From positions 806,001-870,000 of the forward strand of contig NZ_CP078013.2 in NCBI RefSeq assembly GCF_024112395.2: a stretch of DNA of 64,000 nt. Direction: 5' to 3'. The stretch is from Pseudomonas pergaminensis (GTDB taxonomy: Bacteria; Pseudomonadota; Gammaproteobacteria; Pseudomonadales; Pseudomonadaceae). Both the position numbers and the translations under genes were made by a program. Below the pieces are notes generated by a model that saw nothing but the letters and a program-made list of their open reading frames with translations, had not been told where the DNA came from and searched no databases. Below, in pieces: positions 37,061 to 45,747 of this stretch (the first letter of the stretch is position 1; every line of letters starts with the position of its first letter).

Positions 37061-37858
37061 CATCTTCACCCAACGCGACGGCGGCATGCCGTAGGTGCTG
37101 CGAAATTGCCGGGTCATGTGGCTATGGTCGGTAAAGCCGGCGGTCATCGCCGCGTCCACCAGTGATTGGCCTTGGGCCAGCAGGCTGCGCACCAGGTCCA
37201 GCCGGCGCATGGTCAGGTAGCGGTAGGGGCTGGTGCCGAACAGCAAGCGAAAATCCCGCGACAAGGCCCAGCGGTCGCGGCCGGCGTGGTCGGCCATTTC
37301 ATCCAGGGTGATGCTGCGCCCCAGGGCGCTGTGGATAAACTCACGGGCCCGCTCGGCGGCGACATAGTCGAAGGTCTTGCGGCTGACGATCCCGCCCGAG
37401 ACGTTGCTAAGCGCGTGGGCCAGGTCGAACAGGGCGTCCTGTTCCTGCAGCGGGTCGATGGGGTTGTCCAGGTTCTGCAGCAACACTTCGCTGGCGCGGA
37501 ACAGCCGTGGATCGGTGGATAAACCGTTGGGGATAAACGGCAACGGCTTGCCGCCGAGGATCTGCTGGATCAGCGCCGGTTCGACGTAAATCATCCTGTA
37601 CTTGAAGCCTTCATCGCTGCCGGCGTGGCCGTCATGGGTTTCATCGGGGTGAAGCACCATGGTCGTACCGGGCAGGCTGTGCACCATGTCGCCGCGATAG
37701 TGAAAGCTCTGCACGCCGCTCAACGTGCGACCGATGGCGTAGGTGTCATGGCGATGCGGGTCGAAGGCGAAGCCGGCAAAGTACGCCTCGATACGGTCCA
37801 GGCCACTGGCATGTGGGGCGCGGTGCAGCCAGTCGAGGGTGGCGGTGGGTTTGCCCAT
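37037..37858 (-). CDS. AraC-family transcriptional regulator
   Basis: A 273-residue regulator. The N-terminal cupin domain has a metal/ligand-type HRHDTYAIGRTLSG and PGTTMVLHPDETHDG. Two helix-turn-helix units follow at about residues 175-273 (ITLDEMADHAGRDRWALSRDF; DAAMTAGFTDHSHMTRQFRSTYGMPPSRW). It is the typical ligand-binding AraC build. The effector is unknown. It is convergent with the DHA2 transporter gene. Confidence 0.9.
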   Translation of the reverse strand: MGKPTATLDWLHRAPHASGLDRIEAYFAGFAFDPHRHDTYAIGRTLSGVQSFHYRGDMVHSLPGTTMVLHPDETHDGHAGSDEGFKYRMIYVEPALIQQILGGKPLPFIPNGLSTDPRLFRASEVLLQNLDNPIDPLQEQDALFDLAHALSNVSGGIVSRKTFDYVAAERAREFIHSALGRSITLDEMADHAGRDRWALSRDFRLLFGTSPYRYLTMRRLDLVRSLLAQGQSLVDAAMTAGFTDHSHMTRQFRSTYGMPPSRWVKMSDRFQAR

Positions 37859-38053
37859 GGTGACTTGTCACAAAAAATAGAGATGGAAACACGTTAACCC
37901 CGTATTCGACAGATTGCCTGGCAGGGTCTTGAACGATTGTGCAGCCGATTCGACGTGCAGCTCAAGGTTTGTATTGTTTTTGCGCTAAAAAATTATTGTT
38001 TTACGATAATTAATTCGTTATTTTGCCTCGACATCTATTCAGCGAGGTTGTTT

Positions 38054-38617
38054 ATGAACACCCAACGTCTTGCCCAACTCAGCCAGCGCATGTCCCTGAT
38101 CACGCTGCTGCTGATCGTTACAATGCTGCTCCTTAACGCCGCGGTGTGGTGGTTTCCGGTGCTAAGCTCTTCAGCCGACGGGCTGGGGTTTGGTTTCGCG
38201 CTGAGCGACCGCCAGATCCAGGGGCGCGCCGCTCAGGTGGCACTGTTTCCTGTCTGGCAGACACTGGGTGGCATCTTGCTGTCCAGCGTTCCCTTGCTGG
38301 CGTTGGCGTCGGGCCTGAATCAATTGCGTAAACTGTTCCAAAGTTATGCGCGGGGCGAGTATTTTTCCAGCGCGGCGGCGTTGCACTTGGGCAAGGTCGG
38401 TAAGGCGGTGGCTTTATGGGTTTTGCTGGATTTTTTGTGTGAGCCGCTGTTGAGCGTGTGGGTGACGATGAACGAACCTGTCGGCCAACGGTTGATCACC
38501 TTGAGTGTGACGGCACCCAGCTTTGTGGCATTGTTTCTGGCCGCCTGCATCGCGGTCATCGCGCGTATCCTGTGGCAGGCCAGTGAAGTGGATTCCGAAA
38601 ACCGCACGTTTGTATGA
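38054..38617 (+). CDS. DUF2975 membrane protein
   Basis: A 187-residue inner-membrane protein with four hydrophobic segments and the DUF2975 layout (an internal LFQSYARGEYFSSAAALHLGK stretch). The start at 38054 has GAGG 6 bases before it; a longer reading frame extends into A/T-rich upstream DNA. The next gene, seven bases on, encodes a small HTH regulator. DUF2975 and this kind of HTH protein are commonly paired, and the membrane protein may signal to the regulator, but no function is established. Confidence 0.8.
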   Translation: MNTQRLAQLSQRMSLITLLLIVTMLLLNAAVWWFPVLSSSADGLGFGFALSDRQIQGRAAQVALFPVWQTLGGILLSSVPLLALASGLNQLRKLFQSYARGEYFSSAAALHLGKVGKAVALWVLLDFLCEPLLSVWVTMNEPVGQRLITLSVTAPSFVALFLAACIAVIARILWQASEVDSENRTFV

Positions 38618-38624
38618 GATTCAA

Positions 38625-38846
38625 ATGCCCATCGTGATCGAGCTGGACGTTATGCTTGCCCGGCGCAAGGTCAAATCCAAGGACCTGGCGGCCGCCATCG
38701 GAATTACCGAACAGAACCTGTCGTTGCTTAAACAAGGCAAGGTCAAGGGGGTAAGGCTAGGGACGCTGGATGCCATCTGCGCCTATCTGGATTGCCAGCC
38801 AGGTGACTTGCTTGTCCACATTCCCGGGCCTGCTGCCGACCAGTAG
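38625..38846 (+). CDS. Small Cro/CI-type HTH regulator, YozG-like
   Basis: A 73-residue DNA-binding protein consisting of one helix-turn-helix domain (SKDLAAAIGITEQNLSLLKQGK) followed by the common IcAYLDCQPGDLL-type tail (DAICAYLDCQPGDLL). It starts seven bases after the DUF2975 stop and is very likely co-translated with it. The A/T-rich region at 37960-38030, with AATTAT/ATAATT dyads, is a possible own operator. Confidence 0.85.
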   Translation: MPIVIELDVMLARRKVKSKDLAAAIGITEQNLSLLKQGKVKGVRLGTLDAICAYLDCQPGDLLVHIPGPAADQ

Positions 38847-38877
38847 CCGCTACCCACATCGCAAGAAGGACCGTCCG

Positions 38878-39516
38878 ATGCTGTTCTCCAACCTGCCGTA
38901 CGCCGCGCCATTGTTATCATTGGCGTTGCTCTGGACCGTCGCGGTGGTGACGCCCGGGCCCAATTTTTTCAACACAGCGCAATTGGCTGCCAGTTGTTCG
39001 CGCCGCCATGGTGTGGTGGCGTCAGCGGGTGTGGCCACGGGTACCGTCATGTGGGGGCTGGCGGGTGGCCTGGGCATTAAGTCGCTGTTTGCGGCGGCCC
39101 CCATGCTGTACCTCGCGTTCAAGATCATCGGCGGCTGCTACCTGATCTACCTTGGATTGAAGCTGTTCAAGCGCTCGGCGCCAGCGATGGGCCAGAACGT
39201 GCTGCCGGATGAAGCGCGCCGTTCGCTGTTTTCCGCCTGGCGCCTGGGGTTGCTGGGCAACTTGTCCAACCCCAAGGCGGCGTTGTTTGTTGCCACCATC
39301 TTTGCGTCCACCATGCCGCCGTCGCCTTCACCGATGCTGCTGACCCTGGCGGTGATCACCATGGCCACCTTATCGTTCAGTTGGTATTCCAGCGTGGCCT
39401 TGGTGTTTTCCAGTGAGCGCATGGCCACGCTCTACAGCCGTTCGCGCAAGTGGCTCGACCGCTTTGCCGGGGGCTGCTACGTGCTGTTCGGTGCACATCT
39501 GGTGGCGAACCGCTGA
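38878..39516 (+). CDS. LysE-family amino acid exporter
   Basis: A 212-residue six-helix exporter of the LysE/RhtB family. The N-terminus has TPGPNFFNTAQLAAS (the PGP motif), followed by GVVASAGVATGTVMWG and the loop NLSNPKAALFVATIF, all characteristic. The start at 38878 is preceded by AAGAAGGA. It exports an amino acid or derivative; the substrate is unknown. It lies 31 bp after the HTH gene. Confidence 0.9.
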   Translation: MLFSNLPYAAPLLSLALLWTVAVVTPGPNFFNTAQLAASCSRRHGVVASAGVATGTVMWGLAGGLGIKSLFAAAPMLYLAFKIIGGCYLIYLGLKLFKRSAPAMGQNVLPDEARRSLFSAWRLGLLGNLSNPKAALFVATIFASTMPPSPSPMLLTLAVITMATLSFSWYSSVALVFSSERMATLYSRSRKWLDRFAGGCYVLFGAHLVANR

Positions 39517-39560
39517 CGGCCCGTGTTAAGAAGCCTTACTTTCAACAGTGAGGCCGGGTC

Positions 39561-40655
39561 ATGAGCAAGGTGCGGGTAGGTATTATTTTTGGTGGCCGTT
39601 CGGCGGAGCATGAAGTCTCGTTGCAATCGGCGCGTAACATCGTCGATGCGTTGGATCGCTCACGATTCGAACCGGTGCTGATCGGTATCGACAAGGCCGG
39701 CCATTGGCACCTCAATGACACCTCGAACTTCCTGCTCAACCAGGAAAACCCGGCCCTTATCGCCCTCAACCAGTCCAATCGCGAACTGGCCGTGGTGCCT
39801 GGCAAGGCCAGCCAGCAACTGGTAGAGACCTCCGGCACCGGCTTGCTGGAACATGTCGACGTGATCTTCCCCATCGTCCACGGCACCCTCGGCGAAGACG
39901 GTTGCCTGCAAGGCCTGCTGCGTATGGCTGACCTGCCTTTCGTCGGCTCCGACGTCCTCGGCTCGGCAGTGTGCATGGACAAGGACATCACCAAGCGCCT
40001 GCTGCGCGACGCCGGCATTGCCGTGACTCCGTTTATCACCCTGACCCGTAGCAACGCCGCGCGTACAGCCTTCGACACGGCAGTGAGCAAGCTCGGCTTG
40101 CCGATGTTCGTCAAGCCGGCCAACCAGGGCTCTTCGGTGGGCGTGAGCAAAGTCGGCGACGAAGCCGAATACCACGCTGCTGTTGAACTGGCTTTGGGCT
40201 TTGATGAAAAGGTCTTGGTGGAATCCGCGGTAAAGGGCCGTGAAATCGAATGCGCCGTGCTGGGCAACGAAAACCCGATCGCCAGCGGTTGCGGTGAGAT
40301 CGTGGTGAGCAGCGGTTTCTATTCCTACGACAGCAAATACATCGACGGCCAGGCTGCCCAAGTGGTGGTGCCGGCCGCTATCAGCCACGAGGCCAGCGAG
40401 CGTATCCGTGGGCTGGCCCTGGAGGCGTTCGAGGTGCTGGGCTGTTCGGGGCTGGCGCGGGTCGACGTGTTCCTCACCGACGACGGCGAAGTGCTGATCA
40501 ACGAAATCAACTCACTGCCCGGCTTCACCCGCATCAGCATGTACCCCAAGCTGTGGCAGGCGGCGGGCATGAGCTACAGCGAACTGGTGAGCCGCTTGAT
40601 CGAGCTGGCGCTGGAGCGGCATGCGGGGCGCAAGGGATTGAAGATCAGTCGTTGA
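39561..40655 (+). CDS. ddlA: D-alanine--D-alanine ligase A
   Basis: A 364-residue ATP-grasp ligase making the D-Ala-D-Ala end of peptidoglycan precursors. N-terminal [19 protein letters not shown], the ATP-binding [16 protein letters not shown] and the C-terminal [14 protein letters not shown] match the DdlA branch. DdlB genes sit inside the dcw cluster and are shorter (about 310 residues); the length and location here favour DdlA. The last 11 bp overlap the convergent pgeF-like gene. Confidence 0.93.
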   Translation: MSKVRVGIIFGGRSAEHEVSLQSARNIVDALDRSRFEPVLIGIDKAGHWHLNDTSNFLLNQENPALIALNQSNRELAVVPGKASQQLVETSGTGLLEHVDVIFPIVHGTLGEDGCLQGLLRMADLPFVGSDVLGSAVCMDKDITKRLLRDAGIAVTPFITLTRSNAARTAFDTAVSKLGLPMFVKPANQGSSVGVSKVGDEAEYHAAVELALGFDEKVLVESAVKGREIECAVLGNENPIASGCGEIVVSSGFYSYDSKYIDGQAAQVVVPAAISHEASERIRGLALEAFEVLGCSGLARVDVFLTDDGEVLINEINSLPGFTRISMYPKLWQAAGMSYSELVSRLIELALERHAGRKGLKISR

Positions 40656-41370
40656 AGCGAGCAATCCACGAATAGATCAATGTCTTCAGCTCCTCAGGGT
40701 GATGCGTCCTGCGACGATAGCTGGCAAAGGTGGGGGAGGTGCAGTAGGTGCACACTTCACTCACCTCGATCTGCTCACGCCGAATCCCTGCCGCTTGCAG
40801 CAACATCACGCCATATCCGCTCAAGTCAAACCATGCACTTGCAACTTGCCTCGCAGTGGGCGGGGCAATTTCGGGGCGCAGCAGCGGCGCCGGTTGGACC
40901 TGGCTCCAGGGCGCCTGACCATCGCGCCACAAGTGGCCCTGTTCAGTTTGAAACTGGGTAATGAACTCCCGGCTCACCTCATAACAGCACGGCTTGATCG
41001 AGGGACCGATCGCTACCTGCAACTGGTCGATGGCAATTCCTTCATCGGCAAAACGCTGTATGGCATTCGCCACAATCCCGGCTTGCAACCCCTTCCAACC
41101 GCCGTGCACCGCAGCCACCTTCTCAGCGTTTTTCGAGGCAATCAGGAGGGGCAGGCAATCGGCGGTGATTACCGCGATGGGGTAATGCTCACCCGTGCAC
41201 ACCCCGTCTGCCTCGACCGTGTTGCTCACCTGGTCCGCCTGCCACTCAATCACCGAAGCGCTGTGCACTTGCTTGCAGATGAACACGTCTGCCGGGCGCT
41301 GCGGATCATTGATCGAACAAAAACCGTGGTCGACGCCAGGGATGGCGGCGAGATTATCTGCCTGTTGCAC
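40645..41370 (-). CDS. Laccase-domain protein of the PgeF/YfiH family
   Basis: A 241-residue protein of the former polyphenol-oxidase YfiH family, now linked to peptidoglycan precursor editing (PgeF) and, in other members, purine nucleoside cleavage. The metal-binding residues are H36 (CKQVHS), C72 (TADCLP) and H89 (HGGWKG). The start is GTG with GGAG about 10 bases upstream. The classic pgeF lies next to rluD; this copy is instead convergent with ddlA, so it is probably a paralogue. Confidence 0.85.
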   Translation of the reverse strand: MQQADNLAAIPGVDHGFCSINDPQRPADVFICKQVHSASVIEWQADQVSNTVEADGVCTGEHYPIAVITADCLPLLIASKNAEKVAAVHGGWKGLQAGIVANAIQRFADEGIAIDQLQVAIGPSIKPCCYEVSREFITQFQTEQGHLWRDGQAPWSQVQPAPLLRPEIAPPTARQVASAWFDLSGYGVMLLQAAGIRREQIEVSEVCTYCTSPTFASYRRRTHHPEELKTLIYSWIARFND

Positions 41371-41397
41371 GAGCGCTTTCTCCGTTGATTGATGTGT

Positions 41398-43227
41398 TCA
41401 GTCGCCAACCGCTTCGCCTTCACGCCGAGGGTCGGCACCGCCGCTCAGTGACACCTTGCCCTGGGCATCCCGCGTGCGCACGATGGCCTGGATACCACTG
41501 GTCATATCGATCTCGCTCAGCGCATGGCCCTTGTCCTTGAGCGCCTGTTTCAGCATGGGGCTGAACATACCGGTTTCCAGCTCGGTTGCGCCATTGCGGC
41601 TGCCGAAGTTCGGCAGGCTGATGGCCGCTTGCGGGTCAAGTTTCCAGTCGAGCATTGCCACCAGGGACTTGCTCACGTACTCGATGATTTGCGAGCCGCC
41701 GGGTGAGCCGACAGTGGCCAGCAACTCGCCGCTCTTGCGGTCGAACACCAGGGTCGGCGCCATCGCCGAACGCGGGCGTTTGCCAGGCTCGACCCGGTTG
41801 GCCACGGGTTGGCCGTTTTCTTCAGGGATAAACGAAAAGTCGGTCATCTGGTTGTTCAGCAAGAAACCCTGGACCATCACATGGGCGCCAAATGCCGCTT
41901 CCACCGTGGTGGTCATCGACACGGCGCCGCCCCGGTCATCCACGGCCACCACTTGCGAGGTAGAGATGCGCAACGGCGAGCGATCCGGCGCGTAGGCCAC
42001 CTGGATGCCTGCGGGGACGCCCGGCTTGGCGATACCCATGCTGCGCTCGCCGATCAGCGCGGCGCGCTTGGCCAGGTAGTCCGGTGCGACGAGGCCGGCA
42101 ACCGGCACGGGGACGAAATCGGCGTCGGCGAGGTACAGACTGCGATCGGCGAAGGCCAGGCGCCCCGCTTCAGCGAGCAGGTGTACTGCCTCCGGTGTTG
42201 GTTCAAGGCCTGCTGGCGATGAGCTTTTCAGCGGTCGCATCGCTGCGATACCCAGGCCTGGGTCGCGGGCTTGCAAGGCCTGCAATGTACCGAGGATTTG
42301 CGCGATGGCGACGCCACCCGATGAAGGTGGCGGCATGCCACAGACTTTCCACTGCTGGTAGTCGGTGCACAGCGGTGTACGTTCCTTGGCGGCGTAGCCC
42401 TTCAAGTCCGCCAGGGACAGGCTGCCCGCATTGCGATGGCCCTGCACCTTGCGCGCGATCTCTTCGGCAATCTGCCCGTGGTACAGCGCGTCCGGGCCTT
42501 CCTTGGCGATACGTTTGAACACCTTGGCCAACGCGGGGTTTTTCAACACAGTTCCGGTGGCTTTCGGCGTGCCATCGGCGTTCAAAAAGTACGCCGCCAT
42601 GTCAGGCGATTGTGGGATATAGCGGTCAGCCGCAATCAGGCTGTGCAGGCGCGGGGAAATCGCAAAGCCCTGTTCCGCCAGCCGGATCGCAGGTTCGAAC
42701 AGCTCGGCCCATTGCAGGTGGCCGCTCTTCTTGTGCGCCATTTCGAGCGCACGCAATACTCCAGGCGTACCAACCGAGCGCCCGCCAATCTGCGCCTCGG
42801 GAAACGCCATCGGCTTGCCGTCGGCCTTCAGGAACAAGCGCTCGGTGGCCCCGGCCGGGGCGGTCTCACGGCCGTCATATGCGTGAACGTTTTTGCCGTC
42901 CCACAGCATGATGAACGCGCCACCGCCAATGCCGGATGACTGCGGCTCCACCAGGGTCAATACCGCCTGCATTGCAATCGCTGCATCAATTGCCGAGCCA
43001 CCCCTGCGCAACATCTCGCGACCGGCTTCGGCTGCCAACGGGTTGGCCGCCGCCGCCATATGGCGCTCGGCATGTTGGGGGGTGAGGTCGGTGCGATAAC
43101 CCGATCCCAATTCCGGTGCGGGTGGCTGTTCGTAGACAGACGTGTTGCAGGCAGCCAGGGCGAGGGCTGCGGCTATTACCGACAGTTGATGGCGGGAAAT
43201 CGAAAACACGCGCGGAACTCCGTTCAT
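41398..43227 (-). CDS. ggt: Gamma-glutamyltransferase
   Basis: A 609-residue periplasmic enzyme that cleaves glutathione and other gamma-glutamyl compounds. The N-terminus has a lipoprotein-type signal with LAAC (C27). The large-subunit start is HMAAAANPLAAEAG. The small subunit begins at the catalytic threonine in the SMTTTVEAAFG stretch near residue 440, where the proenzyme should self-cleave. GSPGGSQIIEYV near the end is also conserved. The start at 43227 is a best guess; an upstream ATG at 43281 adds 18 residues with no signal-peptide character. Confidence 0.9.
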   Translation of the reverse strand: MNGVPRVFSISRHQLSVIAAALALAACNTSVYEQPPAPELGSGYRTDLTPQHAERHMAAAANPLAAEAGREMLRRGGSAIDAAIAMQAVLTLVEPQSSGIGGGAFIMLWDGKNVHAYDGRETAPAGATERLFLKADGKPMAFPEAQIGGRSVGTPGVLRALEMAHKKSGHLQWAELFEPAIRLAEQGFAISPRLHSLIAADRYIPQSPDMAAYFLNADGTPKATGTVLKNPALAKVFKRIAKEGPDALYHGQIAEEIARKVQGHRNAGSLSLADLKGYAAKERTPLCTDYQQWKVCGMPPPSSGGVAIAQILGTLQALQARDPGLGIAAMRPLKSSSPAGLEPTPEAVHLLAEAGRLAFADRSLYLADADFVPVPVAGLVAPDYLAKRAALIGERSMGIAKPGVPAGIQVAYAPDRSPLRISTSQVVAVDDRGGAVSMTTTVEAAFGAHVMVQGFLLNNQMTDFSFIPEENGQPVANRVEPGKRPRSAMAPTLVFDRKSGELLATVGSPGGSQIIEYVSKSLVAMLDWKLDPQAAISLPNFGSRNGATELETGMFSPMLKQALKDKGHALSEIDMTSGIQAIVRTRDAQGKVSLSGGADPRREGEAVGD

Positions 43228-43304
43228 TTTGAGAATGATCTGTTGTCCTTTGAAACACTTCGCTATCGCCGAGCCGGTCAAATTTGGCCAGCACCCGCAA
43301 CAGG

Positions 43305-43655
43305 CTATCGCGCCTCCGGTTGGTGTGCCTCGGTCACGGCGATCGCTTGGGCCAGTTGCATATCACTCATGTGAGGCGCCGGGTAAGACGTGTGGTAAGT
43401 CCTCACGGCGAGCTCAAAGCGTGCGCCACGGATATTCCCGTCCGAGCCGATGAAGGCCAGGGCGTCCCCCTTGGCCGACTCAAGCATATCGAGCGGATGG
43501 GACGTGGTGCCCAGCGTGGCGAAGGTGGTCAGCACCGGGCCGGCGAGGACCATCAAACTGGCTTGATCGACCTTCCCCAAGCCTTCGGACGCGGCACTGG
43601 CGAGCGATGGCAGGGCTGACAATGCAAGTGCAAGGTGCAGGGGCTTGATGGTCAT
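43305..43655 (-). CDS. DUF2388 exported protein
   Basis: A 116-residue protein with a signal peptide (residues 1-21, ending LASAAS). It has the family core ATLGTTSHPLDMLESAKGDALAF and SDGNIRGARFELAV, followed by the end motif LAQAIAVTE. DUF2388 proteins are common in Pseudomonas, often in several copies, and have no known function. Its context between ggt and an EamA carrier gives no clue. Confidence 0.82.
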   Translation of the reverse strand: MTIKPLHLALALSALPSLASAASEGLGKVDQASLMVLAGPVLTTFATLGTTSHPLDMLESAKGDALAFIGSDGNIRGARFELAVRTYHTSYPAPHMSDMQLAQAIAVTEAHQPEAR

Positions 43656-43712
43656 CCAACACTGGTTCCATTGAGTGTGATTGAGGGCGTGATCCTACTT
43701 GGTAACGCGGGT

Positions 43713-44546
43713 TTAGCCCAATCGCAACACCATCGCCCCGCCAGCAATGATGCAGGCGGCAACCACGCGAGTGCGCGTCAGTTGCTCCTTGAGTATCAGC
43801 GCGGAGATGATCACGCCGAACAGGATCGACGTTTCCCTGAGCGCTGAAACGGTGGCGATCGGGGCCGCCGTCATTGCCCAAAGCGCCAGTCCGTAGGACG
43901 CAACCGTGCCGACCCCGCCCACCACGCCGAGGTGCCAGTGACGGATGACGTAGCGGCAGAACACCCCGCGTTGGGTGGCCAGGGCCCAGGCGGCCAACGG
44001 TAGCCCGGTCAGCAGGAAAATCCACAATGTGTACGCCGCAGGGGCGCCGGACTTGCGCACGCCCAAACCGTCGACAAGGGTATAGCCGGCAATGACCCCC
44101 GCATTGATCAAGGCGAGGACCAGCCCTTTTCGCGGGCTCGTCGAGGGGGCGACAGCCATGCTCAGGATACCGATGCAGATCACTGCAATGCCGCTCCATG
44201 CAAACGCTGACAACGACTCGGACAGTGCAAGCACACTCGCAGCTGCCACCAGTAACGGCGCAGTGCCGCGCATGATCGGGTAGGTCTGGCTCATGTCGGC
44301 GATTCGGTAGGTCGAGGCAACCAAGACGAAATACAGCACCTGCAAAATGACCGATGCACCGATGAACGGCCAGCTTTCTCTTGCCGGTAGCGCCAGGAAT
44401 GGAATAACGACCAATGCGATCAGCGAGGCGAAGGCGGTGATCATGCATGTGGTCAGCAGCTTGTCGCCGCCGCCTTTGACCACGGCGTTCCAGGTCGCGT
44501 GGAGAGCGGCACCCAGCAGGATGACCGCGAACACGTCAAAGCTCAT
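43713..44546 (-). CDS. EamA-family (DMT) transporter
   Basis: A 277-residue inner-membrane protein with ten hydrophobic segments arranged as two five-helix EamA repeats, typical of drug/metabolite transporters. The beginning ALLHATWNAVVKGGGDKL and the C-terminal SALRETSILFGVIISALILKE are family features. The substrate is unknown. Confidence 0.87.
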   Translation of the reverse strand: MSFDVFAVILLGAALHATWNAVVKGGGDKLLTTCMITAFASLIALVVIPFLALPARESWPFIGASVILQVLYFVLVASTYRIADMSQTYPIMRGTAPLLVAAASVLALSESLSAFAWSGIAVICIGILSMAVAPSTSPRKGLVLALINAGVIAGYTLVDGLGVRKSGAPAAYTLWIFLLTGLPLAAWALATQRGVFCRYVIRHWHLGVVGGVGTVASYGLALWAMTAAPIATVSALRETSILFGVIISALILKEQLTRTRVVAACIIAGGAMVLRLG

Positions 44547-44624
44547 GAGTGGGTTCCTGTCGGGCTCAGGCTGGTTAGTCGGGGAGAATCGCTGCGAGTA
44601 TGCCCCAGCACTTTTCTTCAGGCA

Positions 44625-44661
44625 TAAAAAAACGGCCTACCTTTCGGTAAGCCGTTTTTAG
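44625..44661 (-). terminator. Rho-independent terminator after tRNA-Met
   Basis: AAAAACGGCCTACC and GGTAAGCCGTTTTT form an imperfect stem with a TTTC loop. On the minus strand a T-run follows directly. It lies 5 bases after the tRNA 3' end. Confidence 0.85.
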
Positions 44662-44665
44662 TACT

Positions 44666-44742
44666 TGGTGGCTACACAGGGACTTGAACCCCGGACCCCA
44701 GCATTATGAATGCTATGCTCTAACCAACTGAGCTATGTAGCC
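44666..44742 (-). tRNA. tRNA-Met (anticodon CAT)
   Basis: A 77-base tRNA with acceptor stem GGCTACA/TGTAGCC and encoded CCA end. The D-arm contains AGCTCAGTTGGTTAGAGC, the anticodon loop is TTCATAA, and the T-arm contains GTTCAAGTC. The features are those of elongator methionine tRNA. It borders the type III secretion cluster, so it is a candidate integration landmark. Confidence 0.95.
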
Positions 44743-44880
44743 AAGTGGCGCGCATTATTCGCGTAGAACGCCAATGCGTCAAGTATTTATTTTGAATTTT
44801 TATCTACGCTTTCAACTGTTTAAGCGAAATCAGCGGATCGGGCGACGAGTGGTTCCTGATTAATCCCGACGCCTCCCCGC

Positions 44881-44924
44881 AAAAACCTGATCGCGTGGGG
44901 CAGATATCCCTGCCGCCCCACGCG
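44881..44924 (-). terminator. Probable terminator after hrpL
   Basis: CGCGTGGGG (44892-44900) pairs with CCCCACGCG (44916-44924), with further CAG/CTG pairing inside. On the minus strand TTTTT follows six bases later. It lies 10 bp after the hrpL stop. Confidence 0.6.
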
Positions 44925-44933
44925 AGGCCGACT

Positions 44934-45485
44934 TCAAGGATACGACGAGTTATGCGTGGCGCGCTTGAGTTGCTCGCGGGCTCGCGACAGGCGTGAGCGC
45001 ACGGTGCCAATAGGAATGTCCAGTACGTCGGCGGTGTCCTGGTAGCTGCCGTCGGTTTCCAGGGAGGCGTAGAGCGTCTTGCGCATTTCTGCCGGTAGGT
45101 GGTCGATGGCGTTCAGGGTTTTTTCCAGGCGCCGGTTGATTTCAAATTCCCAATCCAGGTTGTGGTTCTCCTCCTGGCCATGCCACAGCGACTCGTCAAA
45201 TTCGCAATGCATAGGCTTGGCATACAGGCGCCTGAAGTGATTACGTATGAGGTTTTGCGCGATACCGCACATCCAGGTGCTGAGCGTGGCATTGCCGCTG
45301 AAACGCTCGCGGTTGCGCCAGGCTTCCAGATACGTCAGTTGCAGCAGGTCGTCTGCATCTTCCGGGTTGAGTACGCGCTTGTGAATGAAGCGCCGCAGTT
45401 TTTTTTGCTGGTCGTCTGTCAGGTGAAGCATGAATTGAGGCGAGCTGCCAACGAGGTGCGCTAAAGCTTCAATAGGGATATTCAT
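44934..45485 (-). CDS. hrpL: HrpL/RspL-type ECF sigma factor
   Basis: A 183-residue ECF sigma factor, the same length class as P. syringae HrpL (184). Region 2 has DADDLLQLTYLEAWRNRERF and STWMCGIAQNLIRNHF. Region 4 has LPAEMRKTLYASLETDGSYQ and DIPIGTVRSRLSRAREQL. It directs RNA polymerase to hrp boxes, three of which are present in this cluster. Its own promoter is a sigma54 site at 45538-45554, so it is switched on by the activator encoded at 61991. Confidence 0.93.
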   Translation of the reverse strand: MNIPIEALAHLVGSSPQFMLHLTDDQQKKLRRFIHKRVLNPEDADDLLQLTYLEAWRNRERFSGNATLSTWMCGIAQNLIRNHFRRLYAKPMHCEFDESLWHGQEENHNLDWEFEINRRLEKTLNAIDHLPAEMRKTLYASLETDGSYQDTADVLDIPIGTVRSRLSRAREQLKRATHNSSYP

Positions 45486-45537
45486 GATTTTTTCCTTGGT
45501 GTAGACGCAGTCGAAAGGATGTCGACGGGGACCTCGT

Positions 45538-45554
45538 TTGCACTGGTTGTGCCA
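45538..45554 (-). promoter_or_regulatory. Sigma54 promoter of hrpL
   Basis: TGGCAC-N5-GTGCAA on the minus strand keeps the essential GG-N10-GC spacing of a -24/-12 promoter, about 50 bases before the hrpL start. It is the expected target of the HrpR/HrpS-type activator. Confidence 0.85.
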
Positions 45555-45688
45555 AGGAGAAATTTTTTCAACTTACTGATTTATATAGGTAAATATCCTG
45601 AAATGATGAGATGTTGTGCAGGGGTTTGCATAGAGCTGCCATGGGGCGTGCAAGTCTTTTCAATTTAGCCGTGCAAGTGTTTTTCGAT

Positions 45689-45717
45689 GGAACCAGATGG
45701 GCAGGTCTTGCCACACA
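45689..45717 (+). promoter_or_regulatory. hrp box of the hrpJ operon
   Basis: GGAACC-N16-CCACACA, a perfect match to the HrpL-dependent promoter consensus, lies 31 bases before the hrpJ start. It should drive hrpJ through hrcU. Confidence 0.93.
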
Positions 45718-45747
45718 GGGAAACACTCTTCCCGTACAGGGCTGTCC

